Below, one piece after another: positions 54,307 to 63,171 of a DNA stretch of 64,000 nucleotides. The notes beneath the pieces are model-generated. The model searched no databases. It was not told the DNA's origin and was given only the letters and a program-made list of their open reading frames with translations. Source of the DNA: CAZROT01 sp964601895 (GTDB taxonomy: Bacteria; Pseudomonadota; Gammaproteobacteria; Enterobacterales; Enterobacteriaceae); contig CAZROT010000004.1 of NCBI GenBank assembly GCA_964601895.1, forward strand, positions 62,001 to 126,000, given 5' to 3'. Each line of letters starts with the position of its first letter. The stretch's first letter is position 1. The translations under genes were made by a program, and so were the position numbers.

Positions 54307-55686
54307 CTATTCATGGCGACGATGTTGATCCCGATGCGCTATGGTTGACAATGGCTGATTTGAAGGGCTTTCAGCAGCTTTAATCATACCCTGTGCATCG
54401 AAAAACCAGTATAATAATTTTGCCATTACCAGGCAGGCAGCAAAAACAAAGCTGAAAAACACCATACGCGAAACGAACGAATCCAGCCCTTCACGTACCA
54501 GCACAATAAGGTTAAACATGGCACCAAAGCAAAAACTTTGAATAATTGCCGCGCTATAACGATTTTCTGCTAATTTACCCTGCTGATACAGCCAGTCAAA
54601 CCACCTGATTACCAGCCCTGTTACCACTGCTCCAGCTGGAAGAAGCCATACTCCACCCATAATAACCACAGAGCCAATAAGTGTTTGTGAGATAGTCAGC
54701 CCTGAGTAGTTTTTCAATATTTCCCAGGTAAAATAGTTGCTGGTATTGACTATTTCATCCGGTCTGGCTGGCCACAACCATTTAGGAATAAAAACGTAAA
54801 AATCACGCACAACAGGCGTAAGCCCCTGAAACGTTATTTCATAGTAATTTTCAAACAGCAACGCCAGATTTTCCCAAGGGGAGAAAGTATCACGAGTTAA
54901 ACGCAGAAAATCATACCATGTTGACAGACCATCTATATCAAGACCATAGCGTTTGAGGGCCAGCCAGAACATCATCACTATAGCGCCGCTTCCTGCCGTT
55001 ATAAGCATCCACAACGTTATCCAGCCACGTATCATGCCAATAAATAAAAATAAGGCAACGGGCACCATCATATTGGCGCGTGTCCCACCAATTATCACAT
55101 AGTTCAACCCACCAAAAACGACAGTGCTGACAAGGAATAACCACCATGCACGCTTGTCCTGCTTTAGAAAATAAAGGATAAGCATTGCCGGGATAAAAAA
55201 GTAGAAAAAACGCTTCAGCGCTACAACAGAGACCTCACTTTTGGCAAAAACCTGACTGTAACCACTGAGTTTAAACAACAAAAAACCATTCTGCAGAAAA
55301 AACACCGCCACCGTACTCAATGCCACCAATGCCAGCAATATCCAGGTGAAGTGAGTTTCAAGGCGATTCATGCCAAATACAGGACGACACTGAGCAGATG
55401 ACTGCGCCAGGCGGATTTTATAACTGACATAGTAAATAGCATAGAAAGCAGTGGCCACAAGTAACGCATATAAAAGAAATTCTGCTGATATGACAGCAAC
55501 ATCAAACTGTAACACCAACAGACAAGTCAGCGGAAAACCCAGATAAAAGGTAATCGAGTAAACCAGAGAAAAAAACACATTGAAATTAAAGCGCACACGC
55601 CTGAATTCGCGATACGTCAGGGTGAGAATAAAAAACACGGACATTACCCAGACAATCAACAGACCACTAAACTGTCCCGGCGTCAT
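54307..55686 (-). CDS. wzyE: ECA polymerase WzyE
   Basis: WzyE polymerises ECA trisaccharide units on the periplasmic side. A 459-residue multi-pass membrane protein with about eleven helices that matches E. coli WzyE (450) including the periplasmic loop GGTRANMMVPVALFLFIG, RFGLDI-type RYGLDIDGLS, and FIPKWLWPARPDEIVNTSNYFTW (quoted in part). ATG overlaps the wecF stop by four bases. Confidence 0.93.
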   Translation of the reverse strand: MTPGQFSGLLIVWVMSVFFILTLTYREFRRVRFNFNVFFSLVYSITFYLGFPLTCLLVLQFDVAVISAEFLLYALLVATAFYAIYYVSYKIRLAQSSAQCRPVFGMNRLETHFTWILLALVALSTVAVFFLQNGFLLFKLSGYSQVFAKSEVSVVALKRFFYFFIPAMLILYFLKQDKRAWWLFLVSTVVFGGLNYVIIGGTRANMMVPVALFLFIGMIRGWITLWMLITAGSGAIVMMFWLALKRYGLDIDGLSTWYDFLRLTRDTFSPWENLALLFENYYEITFQGLTPVVRDFYVFIPKWLWPARPDEIVNTSNYFTWEILKNYSGLTISQTLIGSVVIMGGVWLLPAGAVVTGLVIRWFDWLYQQGKLAENRYSAAIIQSFCFGAMFNLIVLVREGLDSFVSRMVFFSFVFAACLVMAKLLYWFFDAQGMIKAAESPSNQPLSTIAHRDQHRRHE

Positions 55687-56768
55687 TTATGCTCTCCTGA
55701 CGCCAGCGCGAGTGCCTGTGGCCAGCCATCAATATGGCCAGGATAAAGAAATGCAATGACCTGTTTATCAAGGCAGGCAAGCTGGCGCCGTGTTGCATCA
55801 ATAACTGTTTCATCCAGCTCATCACCGTAAAACAGGAAAGGAACCTGCTGCTCAATTAAATCCTGACAGAATGGATTGTTGCGGCTCAGCACAAAAGGCA
55901 CAGAAAATTGAATAAGCTGGCATAACGTGTTAACGCCTTGCTGACGATGGAAGATAAAATAAACCAGCGAACAGCGCTGCAGAATTTTTTGATAATCCTC
56001 AAAAGCGATGTGCTGTGTAATTATTGTTACATTTTTTCTGGTGAATAATGTCACAGCAGCTGTCTGTACTTCATCTACATAGTCATGGTTATCCCGCGCC
56101 TGGAAACTCATCATAGGTATAATCACTTGTACAGTAGCACCAAATTGCCGGTATACCGCATTTAATGCCTCAATATGGCGATTAGACGGATCACCGGAAT
56201 TTCCCACTAAAATGGTCAGTGCTGCCGATTTATCGACTATCGCTTCTGTGACAACAGAATTTACCCGGTAAGGATAATATAACAACGAGGCAGGGATATG
56301 AGGATAGCGTTGTTGGTAATAGACAATATCACCACGAGTGGCGAATACCTGGTTTACCTTGCGGTGTGCCCGGCGACGTAACCAGTAGAACAGGCGAAAT
56401 TGCCAGCCCTTTGCCTCTTCGTATAAATCTGCGCCCCAGATGTACCAGTAAACCTGGCAGGGTTTAATCTTCCCCGCTAATAATGCAATCCATAACCAGA
56501 GATTAAACTGGCCATGGAAAAAGAAACGTATATGACTATCAGCCTGTGCACGGACGATAACCGCATTAGCCAGAGCTCGCTTGTCTTTAAATAATTCAAC
56601 ATTCAGTGCATTTAATGGGCCGAAATGGGCATTGTCCTGACTGACCACCATAAAATGCCGCAGCTGCTCTGCGGGCACACGGTGCACTAATACATCATTA
56701 AAGAAACGCAGCAACGTACGATTATGATGAGGGATATCCGATCCCAGTACATGGATGAGCATGATCAC
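55683..56768 (-). CDS. wecF: TDP-Fuc4NAc:lipid II Fuc4NAc transferase WecF
   Basis: WecF adds Fuc4NAc to complete the ECA trisaccharide lipid. The 361-residue product begins (from GTG 56768) in register with E. coli: LIHVLGSDIPHHNRTLLRFFNDVL; further matches are FFFHGQFN, YIWGADLYE, ATRGDIVYY, ILVGNSGDPSNRHIEAL and YFIFHRQQGVNTLC. The GTGA overlap with wzxE suggests coupling. The donor TDP-Fuc4NAc needs wecD, which is not intact here. Confidence 0.93.
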   Translation of the reverse strand: MIMLIHVLGSDIPHHNRTLLRFFNDVLVHRVPAEQLRHFMVVSQDNAHFGPLNALNVELFKDKRALANAVIVRAQADSHIRFFFHGQFNLWLWIALLAGKIKPCQVYWYIWGADLYEEAKGWQFRLFYWLRRRAHRKVNQVFATRGDIVYYQQRYPHIPASLLYYPYRVNSVVTEAIVDKSAALTILVGNSGDPSNRHIEALNAVYRQFGATVQVIIPMMSFQARDNHDYVDEVQTAAVTLFTRKNVTIITQHIAFEDYQKILQRCSLVYFIFHRQQGVNTLCQLIQFSVPFVLSRNNPFCQDLIEQQVPFLFYGDELDETVIDATRRQLACLDKQVIAFLYPGHIDGWPQALALASGEHK

Positions 56769-58015
56769 GTTTTCCTGCGATAAATGAAAAAGGCATAACT
56801 ACATAAAATAAAATAAATAATATAAGTTGCCATATAAGCCTGTACGGCTCCCGCTGCGCCCTTTAGAGGAATCAGCCAGTAGGCAAAACCGGTGAGTAAC
56901 AGACACTGAGCAACTTCATTTAAGATATACAAACGCAACGAGGCACGGGCAATCACCAGATAACCAAAAATCCAGCAACCCACTTTCAATACATCGCCCA
57001 CCAGCTGCCAGGCAAAAAGGGAACGCATGGCAGTGAACTGGCTGGAAAACAATAACTCAATGACAAAATCCCGTAAGAGCCACAGCATCAGGCTTGCTGC
57101 CGTCAGCACCGGCAAGACAAAAGACAGTGTCTTCACTATCTCGCCTGCAATGTCAGTTTTATTCTGCATGCGCGATAAGGTCGGCAATAAATAAACCGTA
57201 AAAGACGCCGTCACCAGCTGCAGCCAGGCATCTGAAATGCTGATAATACCCTGCCACAAGCCAACATCATACCAGTCATAATAACAGGCAAGCAGACGAC
57301 GCATCATCACATAAGTCAGCGGCAAGGTGCACGCGGTCGCGAGCGTCATCACAGTAAATTTACTTAACTGACTGGCCAGCAGACTATCCCAGCCCGGCTT
57401 TAAGTAACTCAATGGTATCACTTTGCGAGAGATAACGATAAACGCTGCAGGCGCTGACACGGCTACCTGGAACAGCGCCAGACCGATTAAGGTAGCCGCA
57501 TAACTGCCGAACTGCAGGCAACAATAAAAAATACCCACTCCCACCAGACTACCTGCAATTAAAGTCAGTGCAATACCCGCGGTATCACAATACCCTTTCA
57601 AAATTGCCAGAAAGAAGCTGGCGAGCGCCATCCCTATCTGAATGATGGCCAGTGAACGTATCACAGTTTGATAGCGGTCATCACCGAACAGAACAATACT
57701 GATTTGCCTGTCACCCAGCAAAAACAGCAGAGCTAAAAGCGCACAGGTTGCCGCAATAATGGTCGACGATGTACCTAATACTGCACGCAGTCGTTGGGGT
57801 TGCTGGTGATACTGTGCAACATATTTAATGATTCCGTTAAAAATACCCGCACCACAAAGTACGCCCAGCACTGTCATTAGCTGGCGAAAATTTCCTGCAA
57901 GACCGAGACCGCTGGGCCCGAACGTCACGGCGAATAATTTAATCACCGCGAGTCCCGCGCCCAATTTAATCAACACAGAAATTGAGGTCCAGCCAAACGC
58001 TTTTGCCAGCGACAT
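56765..58015 (-). CDS. wzxE: ECA lipid III flippase WzxE
   Basis: WzxE flips the undecaprenyl-linked ECA unit across the inner membrane. The 416-residue product equals the E. coli length and has about twelve helices with FGPSGLGLAGNFRQLMTVLG near the N-terminus, PLTYVMMRR and WQGIISISDAWLQLVTASF. It begins three bases after the wecE stop. Confidence 0.94.
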   Translation of the reverse strand: MSLAKAFGWTSISVLIKLGAGLAVIKLFAVTFGPSGLGLAGNFRQLMTVLGVLCGAGIFNGIIKYVAQYHQQPQRLRAVLGTSSTIIAATCALLALLFLLGDRQISIVLFGDDRYQTVIRSLAIIQIGMALASFFLAILKGYCDTAGIALTLIAGSLVGVGIFYCCLQFGSYAATLIGLALFQVAVSAPAAFIVISRKVIPLSYLKPGWDSLLASQLSKFTVMTLATACTLPLTYVMMRRLLACYYDWYDVGLWQGIISISDAWLQLVTASFTVYLLPTLSRMQNKTDIAGEIVKTLSFVLPVLTAASLMLWLLRDFVIELLFSSQFTAMRSLFAWQLVGDVLKVGCWIFGYLVIARASLRLYILNEVAQCLLLTGFAYWLIPLKGAAGAVQAYMATYIIYFILCSYAFFIYRRKT

Positions 58016-58018
58016 ATT

Positions 58019-59149
58019 TTAGATAAAAAAAGCCTGCATGGTATTAATTACGTCCTGCTGATTGCTATCAGAAAGGTTATAAAACAAAGGCAAACGCACC
58101 AGACGTTGACTTTCCTGAGTGGTAAAGCGATCTTCGCCATGAAAACGCGCAAAACGCTGCGCAGCAGAAGCGGTATGCAATGGACCATAATGAAATTCCA
58201 CCATGATACCGGCCTGTTTCATGTGACTGATAAAAGCATTACAGCGTTCGACATCAAACAGACGAATATAAAACATATGGCCATTATGGGTCACTGTGTC
58301 TGGAATGAAGGGCAGGGTAATATTCTGTCCATGCGCCAGTACTGACAATGCATCATAATAGCGTTGCCACAATTCCAGGCGGCGCTGATGAATCTGATGC
58401 GATTTTTCCAGCTGCCCCCATAAATAAGCAGCCTGTATCTCAGACATTAAATAGCTGGAGCCGATATCCCGCCAGGTATACTTATCAATCTGACCGCGCA
58501 GAAACTGACTGCGATTAGTCCCTTTTTCTCTAATCACTTCAGCACGCTCGATTAATGCAGCATCATTAATCAATATCGCGCCACCTTCACCGCCAGCAGT
58601 ATAGCTTTTGGTATCATGAAAACTAAAACAACCAATATGACCAATGCTGCCAAGTGACCGGCCTTTCGCGGTAGACATCATACCCTGGGCGGCATCTTCA
58701 ACCACATACAGCTGATATTTGCTTGCCAGTGCCATTATGGCATCCATGTCACAGGCTACACCCGCATAATGCACGGGAACAATGGCTCTGGTTTTTTCTG
58801 TAATCGCCGCTTCAATTTTTGTTTCATCCATATTCATGGTATCAGGTCGAATATCGACAAAGACAATTTTTGCACCACGCAGTACAAAAGCATTAGCCGT
58901 GGAAACAAAGGTAAAACTGGGCATAATGATTTCATCATCCTGCTTGATGTCCAGCAGCAGCGCTGCCATTTCCAGTGATGCCGTACAGGAAGGTGTTAAT
59001 AACACTCTGGGTGAATTACAGTGTTGCTCCAGCCACTGCTGGCAGCGATGCGTAAAGCTACTATTTCCCGACAACTTGCCATTGTTCATGGCAGCGCGTA
59101 TATATTCCAGCTCATTACCGACTACCGGTGTACTATTAAACGGAATCAT
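58019..59149 (-). CDS. wecE: TDP-4-keto-6-deoxy-D-glucose transaminase WecE
   Basis: WecE is a PLP-dependent sugar aminotransferase making TDP-Fuc4N. The 376-residue product equals E. coli: TPSCTASLEMAALLLD, GDEIIMPSFTF-type DDEIIMPSFTFVSTANAF, VVEDAAQGM and the PLP lysine in FHDTKSYTAGGEGGAI. GAGGAT lies upstream. wecD, whose 3' end overlaps wecE in E. coli, is not intact upstream. Confidence 0.95.
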   Translation of the reverse strand: MIPFNSTPVVGNELEYIRAAMNNGKLSGNSSFTHRCQQWLEQHCNSPRVLLTPSCTASLEMAALLLDIKQDDEIIMPSFTFVSTANAFVLRGAKIVFVDIRPDTMNMDETKIEAAITEKTRAIVPVHYAGVACDMDAIMALASKYQLYVVEDAAQGMMSTAKGRSLGSIGHIGCFSFHDTKSYTAGGEGGAILINDAALIERAEVIREKGTNRSQFLRGQIDKYTWRDIGSSYLMSEIQAAYLWGQLEKSHQIHQRRLELWQRYYDALSVLAHGQNITLPFIPDTVTHNGHMFYIRLFDVERCNAFISHMKQAGIMVEFHYGPLHTASAAQRFARFHGEDRFTTQESQRLVRLPLFYNLSDSNQQDVINTMQAFFI

Positions 59150-59524
59150 ATCATCCTCTATAACAACACATGCCCTGAATTTTCTCGTGTCAATAACATC
59201 CGTGACCAGCCGGCTGAATGTCGTTGCATAGTGTAACCTGATACCCCATTACCCAGCAAACGTCGGTATAAAGGTAAAGAATTCCAGGTCAAAATGAATA
59301 AACACCGAGGATTCCAGCGCATATCAGTACGCAAAGAGAATCACAACTAATCGGCTTATATAAAGTAAGAATCGGCTGTTTTAACAGGCCACGCGTAATC
59401 GGCTACAGGCGAGTAACGGCACTATCTGCCAGTACAATACCGTTCATATCCAGAGCCATAAAAGGTATTAATGATAAATCATGCTAAATAAAAAATGCGC
59501 TGGCTAATGAAAGATACCATAAAT
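59150..59524 (-). pseudogene. Gap in the ECA cluster in place of rffH and wecD; possible wecD remnant
   Basis: These 375 bp hold no complete gene. On the minus strand close to wecE a short frame (about 59160-59320) reads TWNSLPLYRRLLGNG, which faintly recalls the N..ALR.Y...G end of GNAT acetyltransferases such as WecD. This could be the degraded 3' end of wecD, but the match is weak. rffH is absent. A run of rho-dependent-like decay rather than a clean junction is what I see. Confidence 0.25.
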
Positions 59525-60598
59525 TCACACAGAGAATCCGAGGCGCTCTCCCGCATAGCACCCATGCTGTACCTCGCGGCACCATGCCTGGTTATGCAGA
59601 TACCAGCTCACAGTTTTACGCATGCCGCTCTCAAACGTTTCCCACGGGCGCCAGCCTAATTCACGTTCAATTTTTCCGGCATCGATGGCATAACGCCTGT
59701 CATGACCTGGTCTGTCTGCTACATAAGTAATTAAATTTTGATAATCTTCAATTCCTGGCGGCTTTTGCGGGGCCAGTTCATTCAAAAGATGGCAAAGCGT
59801 TGCAACAACCTCGATATTTTTACGCGTATTATGACCACCAATATTGTAAGTCTCACCGACTACACCGCTGGTGGCTACCAGCCAGAGCGCTCTTGCATGA
59901 TCCTCAACAAATAACCAGTCACGAATCTGCGCGCCATTACCGTAAACAGGTAAAGGCTTACCGGCCAGAGCATTTAATATCATCAATGGAATTAATTTCT
60001 CGGGGAAATGCCATGGACCATAATTATTAGAACAGTTAGTAATTAAGGCCGGCAAACCATAGGTCCGTGACCAGGCACGCACCAGATGATCACTGGACGC
60101 TTTAGATGCAGAATAGGGGCTGCTCGGCGCATAGGGCGTCGTTTCAGTAAAAAAACCATCGACATCCTGCAAATCGCCAAATACTTCATCCGTTGAAATA
60201 TGGTGAAAGCGAAAATTCTGCCTGTCTTTTGCAGGCAAGCGCCTCCAGTAGTGCAATGCAGTTTCCAGCAACTGGTAAGTTCCGACAATATTGGTTTCAA
60301 TGAATGCAGCCGGAGCATCAATAGAGCGATCGACATGACTTTCTGCCGCCAGATGCATCACTACATCTGGCTGATACTGACTAAAAACTCTTTCCATATC
60401 AGCACGATGACAGATATCCACGTGCTCAAAGGCATAGTTATTATTATCTGAAACACTCGCCAGCGATGCAAGATTACCGGCATAAGTGAGTTTATCCACC
60501 ACGACAACACTGGCAGCAGCGGCGTCAATCAGATATCTCACTACCGCAGAGCCAATAAAACCAGCACCGCCCGTCACTAATACACGTTTCAACGCCAT
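59525..60598 (-). CDS. rffG: dTDP-glucose 4,6-dehydratase RffG
   Basis: RffG (RmlB family) converts dTDP-glucose to dTDP-4-keto-6-deoxyglucose for ECA. The 357-residue product has the NAD site VLVTGGAGFIGSAVVRYL, HLAAESHVDRSI, HISTDEVFGDL with active-site Asp-Glu, YSASKASSDHLVRAW with YxxxK, and NNYGPWHFPEKLIPL. Placed second-last in the shortened ECA cluster; its dTDP-glucose would need rmlA or rffH from elsewhere. The close relative rmlB cannot be fully excluded but context favours rffG. Confidence 0.93.
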   Translation of the reverse strand: MALKRVLVTGGAGFIGSAVVRYLIDAAAASVVVVDKLTYAGNLASLASVSDNNNYAFEHVDICHRADMERVFSQYQPDVVMHLAAESHVDRSIDAPAAFIETNIVGTYQLLETALHYWRRLPAKDRQNFRFHHISTDEVFGDLQDVDGFFTETTPYAPSSPYSASKASSDHLVRAWSRTYGLPALITNCSNNYGPWHFPEKLIPLMILNALAGKPLPVYGNGAQIRDWLFVEDHARALWLVATSGVVGETYNIGGHNTRKNIEVVATLCHLLNELAPQKPPGIEDYQNLITYVADRPGHDRRYAIDAGKIERELGWRPWETFESGMRKTVSWYLHNQAWCREVQHGCYAGERLGFSV

Positions 60599-60853
60599 AT
60601 TCCTTGCATACCGATTTGCTTACTCTCTTGCTTTCACATCGTAAATACACCTGGCGGTACGCTAACATGTCATGACGACGCACCTGTAACAACCACTATC
60701 CTGATTATCTTTTTAAGGTAATCTGATGAGTATCGGTACAATCGCTCAAACAACAGCGTTAACATCATCAGTGATATCAGATTGATGAAAAATTCTCACA
60801 GCGATTACTTTTACCTCTCCTGCAACAGGAAAAAGAAAGGAATACAGACTGCG

Positions 60854-61879
60854 TTAACGTTGATGGCGCATCAGAGCAACACCCGCTCCTGTAAGCGCTC
60901 CAATGCCTCCCCATATCAGAAATAAAACACTACGTCGCGGACTATCAGATTCCACAGGCCTGTCTGGAGCACGCAAATAACGATAAGTCTGGAAGCTGGC
61001 ATCTAATGCAGGTCCTGCAACTAACGTAGCCAGCATTGCCTGATGGTAACTGTAATCACTATCAAAATCTGGGCCCGTTGCCTGTAGCAGGCCGAGACGC
61101 GACTGCAATCCAGCCGTATCTGTGAAACATGAGCTCTGCTCTGCAGGCATGTCTGCCTCTGCCGATATTTTTGCTGACGGGCAACCGGCTGCCTTCATTG
61201 CCTGTTGTATCCCATCTATCTCACGACGATGCCTATCCCATATCGCCGCTTCCTGCCACTTTATCTGCTCATTTATCCACTGCGTACATTCATGCCATAG
61301 CATCTGCGTTTCAGCATTCAAATTATCTACAGAGCGCTGCCGCGCAAATTCAACGTACTGCTGCAACAGCCTGTGCGCATCAACCGCCGTTTCAGCGGTA
61401 AGTTTCAGGCTGTCATATAGTATTTTTTTATCGTCATGCGGCATAAACTCAATACTGTTGATAAGCGTACTGAGCAATTTTGCATCGCTGGCATCATTTT
61501 TCTGGCGCTGTTTGTAGTAATCATTGATTAACCAAAAATCACGGCGCGTATCAAAGGCCCCCAACTGCATAATAAATTCATGATAAGCTTTGTCGACAAC
61601 AGGCAACGATTCATCCACCAGGGCGATACCCAGATTTTTACTTACATTGCGCAAAAACTGCTGCTGGGCATAATAATTCGACAGAGTGTTAACACCAGGC
61701 TTATCAACGACCATGGTGGCAACCCAATCCTGCTTAACCAGATAAGCAATACTTAATGCCATGCCTGCAAACAAAAATGTAAACCCTGCAATCCAGTATT
61801 TTCCATGCCACAAAGCACGACATAAGGCACGAAAGTCCAGTTCAGGTTCATTCGATGGCGAAGTTATTTCTGGTTTCAT
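60854..61879 (-). CDS. wzzE: ECA chain-length regulator WzzE
   Basis: WzzE is a polysaccharide co-polymerase that sets ECA chain length and is needed for cyclic ECA. The 341-residue product has N- and C-terminal membrane helices (about 28-50 and 315-335) around a coiled periplasmic domain, with the N-terminal ALWHGKYWIAG and the C-terminal YRYLRAPDRPVESDSPRRS motif that precedes TM2. Start is ATG 61879. In E. coli wecB and wecC follow; here 255 bp of non-coding DNA replace them. Confidence 0.93.
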   Translation of the reverse strand: MKPEITSPSNEPELDFRALCRALWHGKYWIAGFTFLFAGMALSIAYLVKQDWVATMVVDKPGVNTLSNYYAQQQFLRNVSKNLGIALVDESLPVVDKAYHEFIMQLGAFDTRRDFWLINDYYKQRQKNDASDAKLLSTLINSIEFMPHDDKKILYDSLKLTAETAVDAHRLLQQYVEFARQRSVDNLNAETQMLWHECTQWINEQIKWQEAAIWDRHRREIDGIQQAMKAAGCPSAKISAEADMPAEQSSCFTDTAGLQSRLGLLQATGPDFDSDYSYHQAMLATLVAGPALDASFQTYRYLRAPDRPVESDSPRRSVLFLIWGGIGALTGAGVALMRHQR

Positions 61880-61939
61880 CAATACACAAGCCTTTTAAAG
61901 TAAAAATTTTTTTATGAATTTATAAAGTAAAGTTCCTGA

Positions 61940-63016
61940 CTACCCGGCATTGTGTTTGATCCGCTCAATGAAATGCACCAGCATGCCGGCACGCTTCATG
62001 CAATAGCCATACAACAATAAATAAATCATGAAAAATAACAATAACATCACCCATTCAGGCATAAGATTGAGGTAATCACCGGTAATTCCTGCCACGGCTA
62101 AAATGCCCGCTACCAGCGTAATTAATATGAATGCCTGACGAGCAGTAAAGCCAGCACGCATGATGAGATGATGAATATGTTGACGATCTGGGGAAAAAGG
62201 GCTCATTCCTTTGCGTAAACGACGATACATAATTGCTGTCATGTCCATCAATGGAATAGCAATTACCCACAATGCCGTTACAGGTTTGATTACCGGATTA
62301 CTACCCTGGCTGGTTTGCACTAATAACCAAATCAGCGTAAATCCGAGTAAGGTACTTCCTGCATCGCCCATAAACACCTTATAGCGACGACCCAAAAAGC
62401 CCAAATTCAGTAAGATATAGGGAGTAAGACTGATTATCATCGCAATACACCAGAATGCCAGAGCAAAACGTTCATTCAGCCACAGCAAAATGGCCAGTGC
62501 AGCAAAGGCAACAGATGATAACCCTCCCAGTAAACCATCAATTCCGTCTATCATATTGAAAGCATTAATAGCGGCCCAAACAGCAAATAATGTCACCACA
62601 TAACCAAAGGATCCTAATGTGACCTCTACAGAGCCGAAAATATGGCCGAAACTTTGCAGATGGTTATCGGAAAACATCATCATTACTATCGCAACAATTG
62701 CCTGAACAACAATACGAACTTTTACGCTGATATCAAACCGGTCATCCAACGCTCCGACTAATACCAGCGGACCTGCGCAAATCAAATATAATCCGAAGTG
62801 CGGGATACTACCGTCAGCTATCAGGAATACAAAACAAAGGCTCACATAAACGGAAATTCCCCCTACCAGAGGGATAGCTCCATAGTGATGCTTACGGTAA
62901 TCAGGCTTATCAACTAAACCGATTTTTTTTGCCACCTTGCGGAAAAAAACCAGTACAGCCAGAGAAAACAGGAAGATAACTGGGATCGTTATAATACCCA
63001 TGATGAGTAAATTCAC
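61940..63016 (-). CDS. wecA: UDP-GlcNAc:undecaprenyl-phosphate GlcNAc-1-phosphate transferase WecA
   Basis: WecA starts ECA and many O-antigens by forming GlcNAc-PP-undecaprenol. The product of about 358 residues has KKIGLVDKPDYRKHH, the metal-binding LDDR equivalents GALDDRFDIS, NAFNMIDGIDGLLGG, VFMGDAGSTLLGF and RRLRKGMSPFSPDRQHIHHL, with eleven helices. I chose GTG 63016 (reads MNLLIMG) by alignment with the E. coli MNLLTV start; TTG 63046 and ATG 63001 are alternatives. No strong ribosome site is visible. Confidence 0.95.
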   Translation of the reverse strand: MNLLIMGIITIPVIFLFSLAVLVFFRKVAKKIGLVDKPDYRKHHYGAIPLVGGISVYVSLCFVFLIADGSIPHFGLYLICAGPLVLVGALDDRFDISVKVRIVVQAIVAIVMMMFSDNHLQSFGHIFGSVEVTLGSFGYVVTLFAVWAAINAFNMIDGIDGLLGGLSSVAFAALAILLWLNERFALAFWCIAMIISLTPYILLNLGFLGRRYKVFMGDAGSTLLGFTLIWLLVQTSQGSNPVIKPVTALWVIAIPLMDMTAIMYRRLRKGMSPFSPDRQHIHHLIMRAGFTARQAFILITLVAGILAVAGITGDYLNLMPEWVMLLLFFMIYLLLYGYCMKRAGMLVHFIERIKHNAG

Positions 63017-63171
63017 GTTTGATGATTGTTTACAAAAATAAAGCAACGCCGTATGTAATAAATTTTATCCACCATCTAGCAAGGCAATGGTTTCATTAAA
63101 AGTTTTTACTGCATGCCAGACCCAGACATAGAAAACGCCACGACTGAGCGTAGCGTGCGTATAACTTTGAC

